A stretch of DNA of 64,000 nucleotides from Lineus longissimus (GCF_910592395.1 NC_088310.1:18729501-18793500), one strand, 5' to 3'; counted from the first letter of the stretch, positions 37,642 to 49,699 are shown. A program made the numbers and translations. The notes: generated by a model from the sequence alone, not told the origin.

Positions 37642-37699
37642 ACCGATGCAGGCGACTGAGGCCAGTGAGGATGAAAGGGCGTCGTCCTTGGTACCTTAA

Positions 37700-40600
37700 C
37701 TAATCACAGAAGTAACTGAATAAATAATCTACATAGTTCTGATTAAAACTGACTAATCGCTGTTATTGGGAACAAAGATTCGTCTAATCTTGACTGCGCC
37801 AATTTCCTGACAATTATCCTCGAATCCCTTCTGCAACAGATACGGCGCTTCCTTTCCTCCACTACGACAATATGTTTCGTCCTTCGCAACATATGGCAAA
37901 ACCCTTGCCGATATCGACTCTCGATAAACCAGATACTCATTGAAGTAATATAAAATCACTGATATACCCAATACATCATCCATATCTCGCACTTTCGAAA
38001 CCATAATCATTTCAGTCCATTCGTATCAGAGAAGCATGACAGACGCAACCCTATTTATAAGTGGTATTTTAGGACCTTAAATCTAAAACCAACATATGTT
38101 AAGACCCTGTGATATAGATATATCCCTTGTCTGATAAAGCTAATACATCATTCGTATCTCAGTCAGTTGGACTGAACCATCACTTTGGTCCCTTCTTATC
38201 GGGAAAATTTCATTACTGTTTTCGAACCTTAAATTGAAAAGAAACATATGTTAATACCCTTCGCAAATTGATTAGCATGATGGCTTCTGATGTCATACAT
38301 CATTCTTATCTTACGGAATAGTAATTTTATTCCCCTTCTTTATATCAGATAGGCTATAATCTCCAGTAAACAATTTGTAGCACATTCTTTGAAACGCTCA
38401 GTAGAAGCGACATTAAATCTCACATAGCCAAAGGCAAAGTTTATGTCTGTTATCTCTATTAAGATGTTATTTTTGAATTTTCCCCCAGTCAGATGTCATT
38501 CACATGACGAACAAGCCGATTTATGCCAAAGCATGAATTGGCCTTCCGCCAATTTCGTTACTACCAACAATAGTATCAAAGAGAACAAGCCAAAGTTTGA
38601 ATCAGTATGCCAGCTGAAATAAAGCGATGGTTCTCTACTGTGGCAATCGTTTGACTGAATGATCGACCATAGTGACCATTTGACAAAGCGTCAAACTCTT
38701 TGAGTTGGCTCAAGTCAGAAGGTATCATTCGCAACTCAAGGCTTCAAATATGAGCCATATTTCCATCATGATGCACCTTTAACAACCCTTCTGAGATTGG
38801 AACAGGAAAACGATAGTCGGAAGGGAAATTATTACATATGCCTTCGGAAGGGTTCATTCACTGACTCGATTATGAAGGGTCCACAAGGGATTGGTAGGCA
38901 AAGCGATAGTACGCCATCGCCTTGCAATTATTCATAGCCATACGGGAGGAAATCATGTCTCATATTCGTCGTGTCTCATCGGCCTATTATCTATATGAAC
39001 CTTCCGGTGACTCGACTAATCAGATTTTACATCTTGTTAAGAGAAAGCAGTGTATTAGCAGCATTTTAATCCCCAGACTCCGATCAAGATGTCTATCGGA
39101 TTGCGATACCTTAATGGTCCATCCGGTCATGTCCTTGGCCAGTGGATGACTTGGAAGCAAATGCCGCGATAATTTGCTTTCGACAGATGTATGGCGATAT
39201 TGTGCTGTCGATATGGCTGGTGAATTAATAATGTAGTCAACATCCAACGTTAACAGAATACATCACACTTTGGAGTTTGACCACACAATGCATCTGTATG
39301 TTGACATCGAAATTAGATGTTGCTTTAACGACAAACACAGTTAGTCGGACACTGTGTGTAAAAGAACCTACACATTTACAATGTAGGTGAACCAACTTTA
39401 TATATTCATTATTTGTAAATTTGCGTCAGGAAAGAAATCATGTAAGCCTCCTTTAATGTCCTGATTGAGTCTGCCGACATATCTGTGTGAATCATGGAGA
39501 ATCACCTTCCCGTGACAGTAAGCCTGCCACGCAGTCTTACACCTTAAATAAATTTAAATTCAAGAATGTGAGAAATTTAATCTGAACGTTATGTGCACCT
39601 GGGGATGGGCCATTACAATCATTATAAAGCCACCAAAGGTCTTTTGAGGCCGCACTCTAAACCGAAACTGCTCCTTACGAGGCAATCAACCTTGGACGCT
39701 AATTCAAATGGCTCTCGCGAGATCTCAAAGAAGCGAGAGGTTCTTCATGTGTTAGAGAAGATTGTAATGAGGAAATTTAAATTGCTTTGTATTCGCTGCA
39801 ACCTGACTCAACACTTCAAAGTGAGTGTTGGCGTTGAAATCGACACGTTTTATTGCATCGATGACGAAGCCGGGTATTTCTTTAACGACACTTGAAGTTC
39901 TTTCAACAGTCTTTTCCTTTTGAACTACTGGAAGTGTATTCATACAGCATTGTTGGTTAGGTTTAAGTATAGTCATCATCAATTGGAGACGTGTAAAATT
40001 CAAAAGGAGCTAGCGTTCCTTTGATTTTGGTAGAGACATAGTAGCCAGGATCGAGTTTGTAAAATAAGAATCATCCTTTTTTGACACACCCGGAATCTGG
40101 AGTCCTTGTCGTTATTCTTGGACGGTCAGTCAACTTGGCGTATACGGGCGCATTTTAGGGCTACATGTACAATAAAATGCCTCTTATCCATCATACATAT
40201 CCTTTATAGAGGAGTCTGACGCGGCAAGGGTATCAAATAAGGAGATTAAAGAATCAAGGAGGGCGACAAGAAAAGGATATGTAAAGCTATAGTGTGAATA
40301 ATTAAGGTTGAGAAGAAGAACAGCGGCACGCGTTTTACCAACTTATCAAGATAACTGTCCATTTTGTACGGTTATCAGTGCACCTCATGACAAAATGACA
40401 AATTGAAAGGGGCTTATAGCCATTAAGGGCGTGACGGATTTTATTGCAGGGTCCTGCTGCGCATTAATATATATTTTAGAGGGGTCAAATCCTGGTCACG
40501 CAGGATTGATTTGTATTCTAGAGCGCGGTATGATAGTACGGTGATAAAGGTAGTAAAGCTCGCATATGTGCGTGGCGTAGAACATTAGCCGAGGAGCAAT

Positions 40601-40950
40601 TAATGAGTCACTCTGTTAGCTATCACTAGCCGAGGTGTACAGGTATAAGAGGGGACAGCCAATCAATTTAAAGCTTCGTTAACAATTAGTCAATCGCGTT
40701 TGCTGCCACGCTAATCTATGTCGTGTGATATTTGCCGCGGAACTTTCGAGAGAATCGCTTTTTGACACGTTCGTAATTGGCAACGGGGAGAAACGGCAAA
40801 TGACGCTTTTTATTTTCTGTTCGGAATACTCGACATCGTTCTTATTTTTCTACCCACTCGGAAGAATTTATGGAGGCTTCCATCTAAGCTTTCAAATTAA
40901 AAACTCCATGAATTAGTTCGAAAGGGATTGGTTCTCAGGTAAATGACTAC
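37700..40950. other. no confident gene
   Basis: Mostly non-coding. The plus frame 39593-39895 contains a donor-like AAA|GTGAGT at 39821 after 76 open codons, and the minus strand is open over the same DNA; neither can be preferred and no acceptor was identified. Confidence 0.35.
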
Positions 40951-40976
40951 TTTTACACTAAATCGGAGAAATTAGG

Positions 40977-41047
40977 GGAATGGATCCAAGACGGTACGAA
41001 ACGAAACATATACATGTGAGAGGAATCGATCCAAGATGGTACTTGAC
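40977..41047. repeat. short imperfect direct duplication
   Basis: GGAATGGATCCAAGACGGTA (40978 onward) recurs as GGAATCGATCCAAGATGGTA about 44 bp later, with TACATGTG between them. Confidence 0.6.
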
Positions 41048-43023
41048 GACAGGACCAAGGTTGTACAAGAAAATATTGTAAAAATTCAGAAGAATTCTGA
41101 AATTGGTTTGGGGTACGGGGTGAACTTGGTCTTCAAAAGAAAAAATCAGTTTCTGGTACTCTTCACAAATGAACAGAACTTTCCAAATAACATCGCTACA
41201 CATGGAACTACATGTATTAAAGACTTTGCCTGAAATTTTGAAATGATTTCTGCACGATCCCCAAGGTCTACAGACATGTCCGTGAGAATAGGAGAAGACC
41301 ACAGCTCAGCCGGGGTTTTTATTTTGACAATTTGTATCCAAAGTCCTTTCAAGTACGATGATAAGAGTTATTATAAATCTGATGTTGACTTTTTCGCGGT
41401 GAGAGGAAGAAACCCCGATTGAACCAGACGCATCGATCGCTCTGCACCTTTACGAAATTGGTGTTTAAAGTTCGTGACTTTTGCATGTCCACGTGTCCAA
41501 GATGTTGGCGATATATTACAGTATATCATGGACATCTGTCGATATTTGCATGAGTCAGAATGCCGGTAGATCATTCTTCTGCGTGACCATACAGCTTGCG
41601 CAGCTGTTAGCAAAACCCGGCTGCCGTGCGCAGTCCGCATTTTCCTTTCACCCTCAATTTTTCATGATGGCGTAAATCCTTCCAGGCAGACGATCAATCA
41701 TGTTATGAAATTACGATTGAAAGCGATGAAGTTGTTGCATGTATTTCAAAGGGTTTTCATCCATTTGGGTCCATAATGGCACATTGGTTCTATATCGATT
41801 TTTAATCAATCAATTTGTGCGTAATCCCGCGGCTGCGAGAGCGGTCAGACGAGAACATGGCTCAAAGCTCCATTCTCATGTCAGCACTGGCACTCCTTTG
41901 AACATGAAAGCAGAAATAAAGGAGACATAAATATGAATATCGCATTTATCTCTGGATTATTGTCAAAAATATTGCTTCCGCTGACCCTGATCTCAAAATC
42001 ATTTTTAAAAACGCATCCGCTTGGTTCAGAGTTATCACCATTTATAGAGCGGTGTTGCATGACTCAGTCAACCACATGGTCAAATTAATTTTTCATTTAC
42101 CCTTTTAACCAAATGATTGATAAGCGGAGAATAAAATAAAAGAGTCTTCATGCTAAAAATCACCTATTAATGTGAAATTTATTTGCATGATTGAAGCAAT
42201 TTTAGTTTTTTTGCCTACAGTGCCAATTTCTCGTGTCGTAATCGTTTTAGAAATATCAATTTTTATACCAGGATCAACGGGAAAGAAATCCAAGTTGTTC
42301 CAATAGCCATGCAACATTTTAGCCATAGTCATTTCACAAAAACGTTATCTGTTATCTGACGTATTCAAGAGTGCCATTCTTCAAGTCGAATGATCAGTTG
42401 AAAGTCGCAGGCACTGTTTATACACTCGAGAAGAAAAACGCATGAAATCAAAGTGAAGAAATGTTGTGACTCTAAAACGCCAGTCACCAACAGGTATGAC
42501 AATTTCACCACCCATCGGCTACAAGCTTAATCACTACTGAGAGCCCATCCCTTGCAGTGTGGTGTGTGATTGTCAGTTGTTTCTCACTGATCCTGAAGCA
42601 ATGATTCACGGCCTCATGCCAGCACCTGATCGCCCATTACGGCAAGAACGTGGCTTACCAACGAATTCTTTCATGACTTCAGGTGTGCCCGTGGATTATA
42701 CAGACATGATAATTATTTTGCATGAATCTTGGCGTGGGTTTTGCCTTTCTTATGGTTGTTGTCATATTTGGTAACGGTAAGCCTGATCCACGTTCTTGCT
42801 TCCCTTTTATGGCTTTCTAACCCCTGTGACAACAAAATACAATGAAGAGCTATGAAAAAGATATTGTAATACACGGATACGTGCAGACGAGATAGGCGCA
42901 TGAAGAGCTAATCCTCTTATAAGTCTTCTCAGCTTGGCTGGTGTTTCGATCTTCATTCGCCTGAGACGACCAAATGAACTAAAGATGTATGTTTGCAGCA
43001 TGTACCTAGAGCTGGTGTAACGA

Positions 43024-43119
43024 TTTCGTGTGTTTCAGCTTCGAAGTGATTTCCATGATTGTTTGGGAACGCTGAAAAACAGATGGACACGTTTTTCTAG
43101 CTGTCTATCGTATCAAGTA
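43024..43119 (+). pseudogene. decayed PIF/Harbinger-like transposase fragment, copy 2
   Basis: A 32-codon frame contains CLGTLKNRWTRFS, which resembles the FGRLKGRWRR motif near the C-terminal end of PIF/Harbinger (HARBI1-type) transposases. It stops at TAG. The DNA aligns with 44143-44295. It is followed by an inverted repeat (CGTATCAAGTATAGATT versus the complement CGATCAAGTATGGATT, 43108-43148). Confidence 0.4.
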
Positions 43120-44142
43120 TAGATTCTTTAATCCATACTTGATCGTATTGAAAAACTGAAATATTGGAAATTATAACATATAAAAGGGTTACATTGCCCT
43201 CAAGTAAAACTATCTGTCATCAGTTTAACGTCGCAGTGTATAGTCAGTCGCAATTCAGAACAGCATATTTTGTCATACAATGCTTACTTTACTAACTGCG
43301 ACTTGAGCTCGAACAATGCAACTTTGCTATTAAAAAAACTAAAAGCAAAGTATCATTTGATAAAATTTAGGACCTTGGATTTAATTGGGAAACGTGACAC
43401 CCCCATGCATTGTTTGATGTCGTGTTAGGATTTCGTTACAGCAACGAGAGCCATTTGATATGACGGTGCATGGACCGTTCCAAGGTCAATGCTGTAAAAA
43501 GGAATCAAGAGTTACATTTTCTGTTCTCTGAATTGCGTTAATTAGTGTCAAATTTCTCACACCATTGCACGCAATTAGTAACATGATACTTGTATGTAAA
43601 CCATTTCAGCAAATATCTCTTTTATTCATTTATTTCTTTTGATAACAGTTTTAGGCAATTTGTCATTTCAAGTACTCCTTGAAGGTGGATTAATGAAGGC
43701 TGTAACAGTAGAATCGTTAAGAGCGACAGAATAAAAGATTACCAAGGATTCAAAAAAAAATTATAATTGAACCTCAGAGCCTGCACTTCATGATGTGAAC
43801 AGAAACCTATAAAATTCTGGCAGATGCTTGAAACTATTGGATGAGTCATCGTGATGCATAGTGTAACTGTAGCTGAGAGCTTCCATCGACTTGAATATAA
43901 ATTACCATTCAACAGCTCGCAACATGCAACAGGTTGTTTCCAGAGCATAATGGGCAAAAACCAGCTGAAATGGCGTAGTTGCAAACTGGAAGGATGATTT
44001 TTGCGGTTTTTTAAGGGGGAATTGTTTGGTACTTGTAGGCATTTCGTGGTCTTATGATTTATGGACATGTATGTGGTTGTGATCAAAGTCATCAAAATGG
44101 ATGAACACACTGTACATGTATGTAATTTATGACGAAGGCCGT

Positions 44143-44295
44143 TGTAACGCGTTTTTTAACAGGTTACAGCGCGTTTTGTTTTCGTTTTTGATTGCTTATA
44201 CTCACTGCTTTGGAAGGCTGAAAGATAGACTGACACCTTTTTCTGTGTTTCTCCTATTGAAAAGTCACGATCTCTCCACTGTCGATGTATTAAAA
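44143..44295 (+). pseudogene. decayed PIF/Harbinger-like transposase fragment, copy 3
   Basis: It contains FNRLQRV followed by HCFGRLKDRLTPFSVFLLLK and HDLSTVDV in one frame. In PIF/Harbinger transposases the order is FN-x-RLS, an acidic residue region, FGRLKGRW, then a hydrophobic segment and a CCVLHN motif. The first three elements are visible and the last is lost. This is the best preserved of three related fragments. It is too short and altered to be active. Confidence 0.45.
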
Positions 44296-44769
44296 CGCAG
44301 AATTATGGGGAACACCCACAGATGTTACACCGGATATAGGCAGGAACGTCAGCGACAAAATTGAACATCTATTGGGAAAAGAAACGGGAAAGAACATCCG
44401 TTGGGAAAGAAATCGCGGCCACGATTTTGTTTCCTCTTCACCATCAGATGATGATTCAGAACCGAATTGCGTATAACAATCCACTATTTCTGACTCTCTG
44501 TCATGTTTCATTCTCCGTATGATGGCATCAGAGATAACCTTGGATGGGGATGACCTCGCCGTAAAAACTCGCCAAGGAGCCGGCTTGGATTTGCACGAGA
44601 TAGCTGCAGTTCCATAATTATCTTGCTGGAAAGACCTGACATTCTTTAATATGGTGGCCCTCGCGTGTCAAGAGTGAAAGCTGCATGAACTACCTGATTG
44701 GATACGGCGACTTTTCACCATCGCTAACTAAACATGAGTTAGGGACGCTCGCTATTGGCTTTATGCAAG

Positions 44770-45126
44770 TATCAATTCGTTTCTTGTACCCCCCTCCTCA
44801 AGGGTAGTTAAGCTATCACCACTAATCTTTGCCGATGCTTGAGTAGTATTTATTTTTCCTTTAGTAAAAATTTGGCGAAGCTGGAAAGAATAAGGATGCT
44901 AATGTGTCGATGTCTTGTCGAACATACAGCCTTACCCAGTAAAATTAGTTCGGTTACTTTATATGACGGTGATAACTGATATATTGTTGATGGTGATGTC
45001 TTGACGAAAGAAAAAGTAGCATTGGTGAAAAAAGGGTGATGCTTGAGCCTTAAGATGTCGTTATAGGGTGATAAGGTGTCGTACCCTTGAGGAGGGGGGG
45101 GGGGGGGTACAAGACACGAATTGATA
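44770..45126. mobile_element. 357-bp inverted-repeat element with C/G homopolymer in its arms
   Basis: The left arm TATCAATTCGTTTCTTGTAC then CCCCCTCCTCAAGGGTA mirrors the right arm, whose complement begins TATCAATTCGTGTCTTGTAC and also ends in CTCCTCAAGGGTA. The arms match well for about 45 bp and more weakly further inward (TATCACC). The homopolymer is 6 bases in the left arm and about 13 in the right, so it has expanded in one arm. TA at both ends fits a mariner-type target. The 105-codon minus frame inside (44850-45167) includes the proline run encoded by the G tract and is not a gene. Confidence 0.7.
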
Positions 45127-45344
45127 TTAGCTTTAGTAGTCCCTGTTACAAGCTGGCAAGGAAACACGAAGTCACGTCATGTCACTTTGACTGAATTGAA
45201 AGAGTATGCACAGCAGACTATTACAAGACTGTTACTGTATGATATGAGAAACCAAACGATTTCATCCTTCAAAAGAAGGAACAAATACATGTTCTAGGAA
45301 TCCATCATTACGATTTCCCGGCGGCAGGGTTCAACTCACTTGAA

Positions 45345-45394
45345 GCACAATGGTCTAAAGGCATGATTGATGCTTTCGGTGAGAGAGGTGCCCG
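45345..45394 (+). pseudogene. tRNA-Pro-derived fragment
   Basis: GCACAATGGTCTAAAGGCAT, GATTGATGCTTTCGGTGAG and AGAGGTGCCCG follow the tRNA-Pro D-arm and anticodon arm but with a broken anticodon stem and no T-arm. It is followed at once by TTTTTTT. It may be a retroposed or truncated copy. Confidence 0.5.
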
Positions 45395-46071
45395 TTTTTT
45401 TCACCTACTGTATACTTGGCCACTAAGTATATTTTGTTTTTCCCCATGATGAAGTCAAGCGGTTTTGCAATAAAGCATGATTTTAAGTACTGAGAAAGGT
45501 TTCGCCAAAACCTTTTTTGTCAATGACCACGTTCTTACCGTTTCTGGCAGCTGAGAGTACTGAGCAGGCTATACCGCGCCATTTCACTCCTTGTGTTCAA
45601 AGATAGTTCTTGATTATCGCCAATGGAAAGTTCCTTACATTCATTCTGTTTTACCCTCCGACCTTGTACATATCAGAATCTTCAAAAGCTGCCACTAACA
45701 GATACCGAATGATTTAACTGTAATGTCAATAGTTTACCTTACGTCATCGAGGACACGTCATGGGCGTCTAATTATCGATGATCGCCATTCATCCACTCTA
45801 TTGATCATGTCTTTGGCGAGGTTTGTTTGAAGTGGTATCAGATGGTGATCTGGCTTGAGACTCCTCTGTACCCGACGCCAACCAATCATCCAGCTATTTG
45901 ACAAGACAATATCCAAGACTTTGAAACCGCGACTATCATCATTAGGGTCAGTGTAATAGAAACTCTATAGACAAATGATGTCATTATCGCCCCGCTGTAA
46001 TGAGCACGTCTCAATAGTCAATGGCTGACTTAGCACCATTGACTTTGGGATGTTGTAAAGCTTATTGGCGG

Positions 46072-46342
46072 ACAGCCGGTAGATTTGGAGGTTCGTGTTA
46101 ACCGAACCCAAGGGAGGAAGTATTGGTCAAGTTTACATTTGCATTTGCACAGCACTGGCAGTATACGAAATTATCCATCTGGCAATGGGTTCTTGCACTT
46201 AAGGACAAAAAGGGCAATCAGTTCACGAGCCATTGACCTCTGGATTATATGGTTTTGGCGGACAGGCGATGGATTTGAACACAGATCCTTAGGGAGGGAA
46301 CCTCGAGTGAAATTGTTCATTGCCGCCCGACATTGCCGCTGA
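46072..46342. repeat. two diverged copies of a segment starting TTGGCGGACAG
   Basis: TTGGCGGACAGCCGGTAGAT near 46071 and TTGGCGGACAGGCGATGGAT near 46255 begin related stretches of about 70 bp, ending at GGGAGG and then a TTGC-like word. In the second copy the minus strand reads GTGTTCAAATCCATC, which contains a B-box-like GTTCAAATCC, so a tRNA-related or SINE origin is possible. Its minus frame 46171-46365 is not recognised. Confidence 0.45.
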
Positions 46343-46865
46343 CGCGCCACTGGTCTCGATATCATTGAACTGTTGCAGTTACCAGCAGCTATGGCCGAGC
46401 TCTTGTCCTTGAGATCTGTATCTCAACCAGTGGCTGAAATATAAAGCTGACACTGGCTCTGCTGACCTGGCTGAGAGTGGCAGTAAAGAGATGTCATCTC
46501 CATGATTTCTGATTGAACTACAGTCGCGATATTCGTAGCGGTTGTTTAAAGATGTACGCCGTTCACATTTACTGGTGGCTGAGGAAAAGAAATGCAGGCA
46601 AAGTGCTGTCGTGCAGTTATTATGCATGCAAATTTGCTGGAACTTGGTATTCATAGTATTTGTATATCTGTCTACCAAACGGCAATATTCAGTACGTATG
46701 TACATGTACATGTATGCAATCGGAAAGTTTCAAACTTTTAACGAACGAGGCCTTTAAGATAATGTCTAATTATGTTAATTATGTTTTCAAAGTAGACAAT
46801 GAACGACCTATTTCATTCTTTCATATAAGAATGCTAACATTCAAGTTTAAAGTGCCGTCATCGGA

Positions 46866-46937
46866 GGCTCAGTGGTCTAGTGGCATGATTCCCGCTTTGG
46901 GTGCGGGAGGTCCCGGGTTCAAATCCCGGCTGAGCCC
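46866..46937 (+). tRNA. trnP-TGG: tRNA-Pro (anticodon TGG)
   Basis: A complete 72-base cloverleaf. Acceptor GGCTCAG pairs perfectly with CTGAGCC, with discriminator C. The D-arm is GTCTAGTGGCATGAT. The anticodon stem CCCGC/GCGGG encloses loop TTTGGGT with anticodon TGG, which reads CCN proline codons, mainly CCA and CCG. The T-arm is CCGGG-TTCAAAT-CCCGG. Internal A- and B-boxes are intact and a Pol III terminator TTTTT starts four bases after the end. It has no intron and CCA is not encoded, as expected for a eukaryotic nuclear gene. Two damaged relatives lie at 37570 and 45345. Confidence 0.97.
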
Positions 46938-48241
46938 TGCTTTTTATTTTGGTGTTCGGTGGTTGAACAGGAAGACATTTTCTGGTTATATTTTTGAAAT
47001 CTGATAAAATATGGACTCGTCTTTTCAGTTATACCAGAGAGTTGACTGACTCAGCAACAAGTGGCGCAACAGATTGTTCCAAACAAGATTACAGAAGAGC
47101 ATCAGTGTGCGAATCCACATTTACCAAGCAAAATTCAATTACAGATAGATCTGAAATCACTTTAGCTCCTCCGGCGATGACACGCTTTCTCTATGTATTT
47201 AAACTCTCCCCCTGGAACCTTGAGAAATCGCAAAACGAAATAATATTTTCTCTTACTTCCGAGTCATTTTGTGATGACGACTCCCTTGGGTCTGATTAAT
47301 CGCCGTGGTTACTCATCGAGTAAAACATGCTGATATGTACTCACATACTGTCGCACCCGCGGCGTGACCAGAGTACGATGGTCGTCCCTGTTGGTCTGTT
47401 TGGTAATCTGAGGTGGTTCTTTGCTCTTGTGGGGAATTGTTGGCAAATACATTCAGTCTGCCCCAAAACGAAATGCCCCAGCCTTGATCTGGTAAACCGG
47501 TTCATCTGCCATTGATAGGAGATTGAAATCTCTTAACTTCCTCAAAGTGACTAAAGCACCATTCAGGATGAATACTGGTGACTATCAACAACTTAAATGG
47601 TAAAGATATATTTTCTAGGGGGTTTCATTGCTCTGCCATATATGTTCTACCTCGGCTTCAAATATGATTTAAAACAATAGCTTTCCCGTCATTGCCCGTG
47701 AAAGAAACAGCTGCATTCACGCTAGCCCGGTGCTTGGTCCAAGAGCGTACCTTGGTCCAATGTGTCAAATTTGTGATTCGGGAACACGTTGAAGGACGAT
47801 TCGCTTAGCATTCATTAGATATCCTTCAGAGAATCCGAGGATTGCTAAGAAAATGAAAAGGTCAGGTTCCCGTAACAAGCCCGTAATCAAATAACGACGA
47901 GACCCCGTGCATCCTTTGGGTGACGACATACCCAGTAGGCTGACTAATTACTCAGAATGCACAAATGCCTTGGAGGGAAACAGGGTTAACGCCGGGGTTA
48001 GCGCCTTCCTCTCGGGGACCCGTGATTAGCATCTTGTTTAGGATTCATATGGGGTTTCCGGACATTCAGATTCGTGTTTGCCTAAACGCCTGAATAGACA
48101 AATCGTTTCGCCTGTTGCATTTTCTTTGAGGTGAATGCAGATAGATTCCGTAAGACGTGCACCTTTGATTGAGTTGGAGTTTTTGATATTCTGGAGAGAC
48201 GTTTCATGAGTCATTTCCCGAAAGGAACTGGGTGTAGCGGC

Positions 48242-48330
48242 GTGCCATCTGCCAGTCGACATTGTTGTAAACTACTTTACGATATCCAGTTTTACCTCTG
48301 CTATAATATGCCATCTGCCAGTCCCCATTA
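48242..48330. repeat. partial 66-bp direct duplication
   Basis: GTGCCATCTGCCAGTCGACA at about 48242 recurs as ATGCCATCTGCCAGTCCCCA 66 bp later; similarity fades after the first 25 bases. Confidence 0.5.
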
Positions 48331-48561
48331 TTTTTTATTTCCTGTCAATGGCCTAACGGAACTACCCCCTGAAATAGGACCCATTGAGGGGTGCGTCGGC
48401 CCGTTATCCAGCTCTCAGATGCGATTATGAGAAAAATACAAACAGAAACCCTGGAAGAACCTGAACACGCTTGATGGAATATTGTTGACACGTTGCTCTT
48501 TGGCTTCAAAGCAGGCATGTCAACAGCAACATAAAAGAAGACAGATGCAATCATATCCTGT

Positions 48562-48682
48562 TAGGTAAAGTGGATGATACCCCCGATAAAATAGTCAAGA
48601 CACTGCAGTGTAGAAAACATCGAGACAGAGAAACATCAAGGCAAACAGAGGCTCTATAGTCTAATTGTACCGCCTTACCGTA
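48562..48682. mobile_element. miniature inverted-repeat element, family B, copy 2
   Basis: The left end TAGGTAAAGTGGATGATA mirrors the right end, whose complement is TACGGTAAGGCGGTACAATT. The internal CACTGCAG and CAAACAGAGGCTCTATAGTC match the copy at 15646-15769 (CAGTGCAG, CACAGAGGCTATA). It is 121 bp and non-coding. Confidence 0.65.
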
Positions 48683-48803
48683 TATTATTGAGGAAGGAAA
48701 ACTAAATGAGCGGTGAAACTTAGCTCGGAGATTCATCCAAAGTTTGCTATTCAGTAGAAAGTTGCCCATTTAACCCCAGATCATAAATATTGTAGGCCGG
48801 GTG

Positions 48804-49030
48804 TATTTGGCAAGCCGCTCGCCGAACAGGCATCTTTTTTTGTCCTGTTTGGAGAGTCGCTTGCCAAACAGCACTAAAAAGCCACCCTGTTCGGCCAGCC
48901 GGGCTTGCCAAACAGGTAAAAAATCTACCCTGTTTGGCGAGCTGGAGACTTTACTTTAATATCAATGAGTTCGGCTCTCCGTTCAGGACAAGAAAAAGTC
49001 GCTGTTTGGTAAGCCGGGCTTGCCAAATAG
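48804..49030. repeat. array of 27-29-bp palindromes spaced about 42 bp apart
   Basis: The core is CTGTTTGG(C/T)AAGCCGGGCT followed by TGCCAAACAG, a near-perfect palindrome. Copies lie at 48804-48830, 48845-48871, 48887-48915, in split form at 48930-48945 with a partner half near 48972-48987, and at 49002-49030. The first starts are 41-43 bp apart, with short A/T-tract spacers (CATCTTTTTTTGTC, CACTAAAAAGCCAC, GTAAAAAATCTAC). The unit is thus a palindrome plus an A/T-tract linker, repeated about five times. Each unit could extrude a stable hairpin. Mutations fall in both arms. Confidence 0.85.
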
Positions 49031-49353
49031 TCACTTCCAATATTGTAACGATGATAAAGTTATTTGATTTTTGTATGTATAGTTTTTCGCTAAACATTGT
49101 TGGATTAGACAAGACCGCCTCGTCACGCTACTATTACCGCGCGAATAATGTTTCATCACAAGCAAGAGCTGATTACAATCCCCAAGAAACAACCCTGGAA
49201 GCCGTCGACAATAAACAATTTTATTAATTAATCAACAAAAGATTCATTGCCGCAATTTATGGAGGCAGCAGTGAAATTAGCATAGTTGTAAATTTCTCTG
49301 AAAACGCTGGTAAAACTTGAAATGGTTTTGAATTATTTAGAAGTGCGCTTGGT

Positions 49354-49668
49354 ATGACTCAGCCGCGACTCAGCAGTTTGGATTCCTCCGTGGAAGTTAT
49401 ATGTTGCTATAACCTTGGCTCCAGCATTCCTGAGATTAGACTACATCTATATGACTTTATTAATAATCGTCTGCAAGGCCACAGAAGGTGTATTTTGCGA
49501 AGATTAAAAGTACAGAAAAAGTATCCCGCGCTGCAAACCCTAGCAGAAATGTTGCAGCCTACTTATGTGCACTTTCGAAAGGTGCCCTCCTACGTTATTT
49601 GCACCATACCTCAACTTCAGAATGAAACAATCAGGGGTTCTTCTGACAAGATATTTTGCCCGTTATAG
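49354..49668 (+). CDS. possible small gene, 104 aa, unknown product
   Basis: ATG (purine at -3) opens 104 codons to TAG at 49666-49668. The peptide starts MTQPRLSSLDSSVEVICCYN and reads as a mixed soluble protein with a basic helix-like middle (RRCILRRLKVQKKYPALQTL) and several cysteines. No signal peptide or recognised domain is seen. It is one of the more protein-like ATG-to-stop frames in the window. However, frames this long are expected a few times by chance and no promoter, intron or polyadenylation signal was identified. Confidence 0.28.
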   Translation: MTQPRLSSLDSSVEVICCYNLGSSIPEIRLHLYDFINNRLQGHRRCILRRLKVQKKYPALQTLAEMLQPTYVHFRKVPSYVICTIPQLQNETIRGSSDKIFCPL

Positions 49669-49699
49669 CTTCCCCCATCAGTATCTTCTCTCAGATTTT

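Noticed and set aside
39593-40003. Overlapping protein-like frames on both strands with a GTGAGT donor
   Set aside because: Neither strand can be preferred, no acceptor was found, and no family is recognised.
46660-47004. 114-codon frame containing a GGPGFKSRLSP-like stretch
   Set aside because: The stretch is simply the translated tRNA-Pro gene at 46866-46937.
48804-49030. NFI binding-site array (TTGGC...GCCAA)
   Set aside because: The half-sites are separated by about 11 bases, not the 5 that NFI dimers require.
48930-49227. 97-codon plus frame ending in a protein-like tail (ASSRYYYRANNVSSQARAD)
   Set aside because: Its first part lies in the palindrome array and no acceptor of quality precedes the tail.
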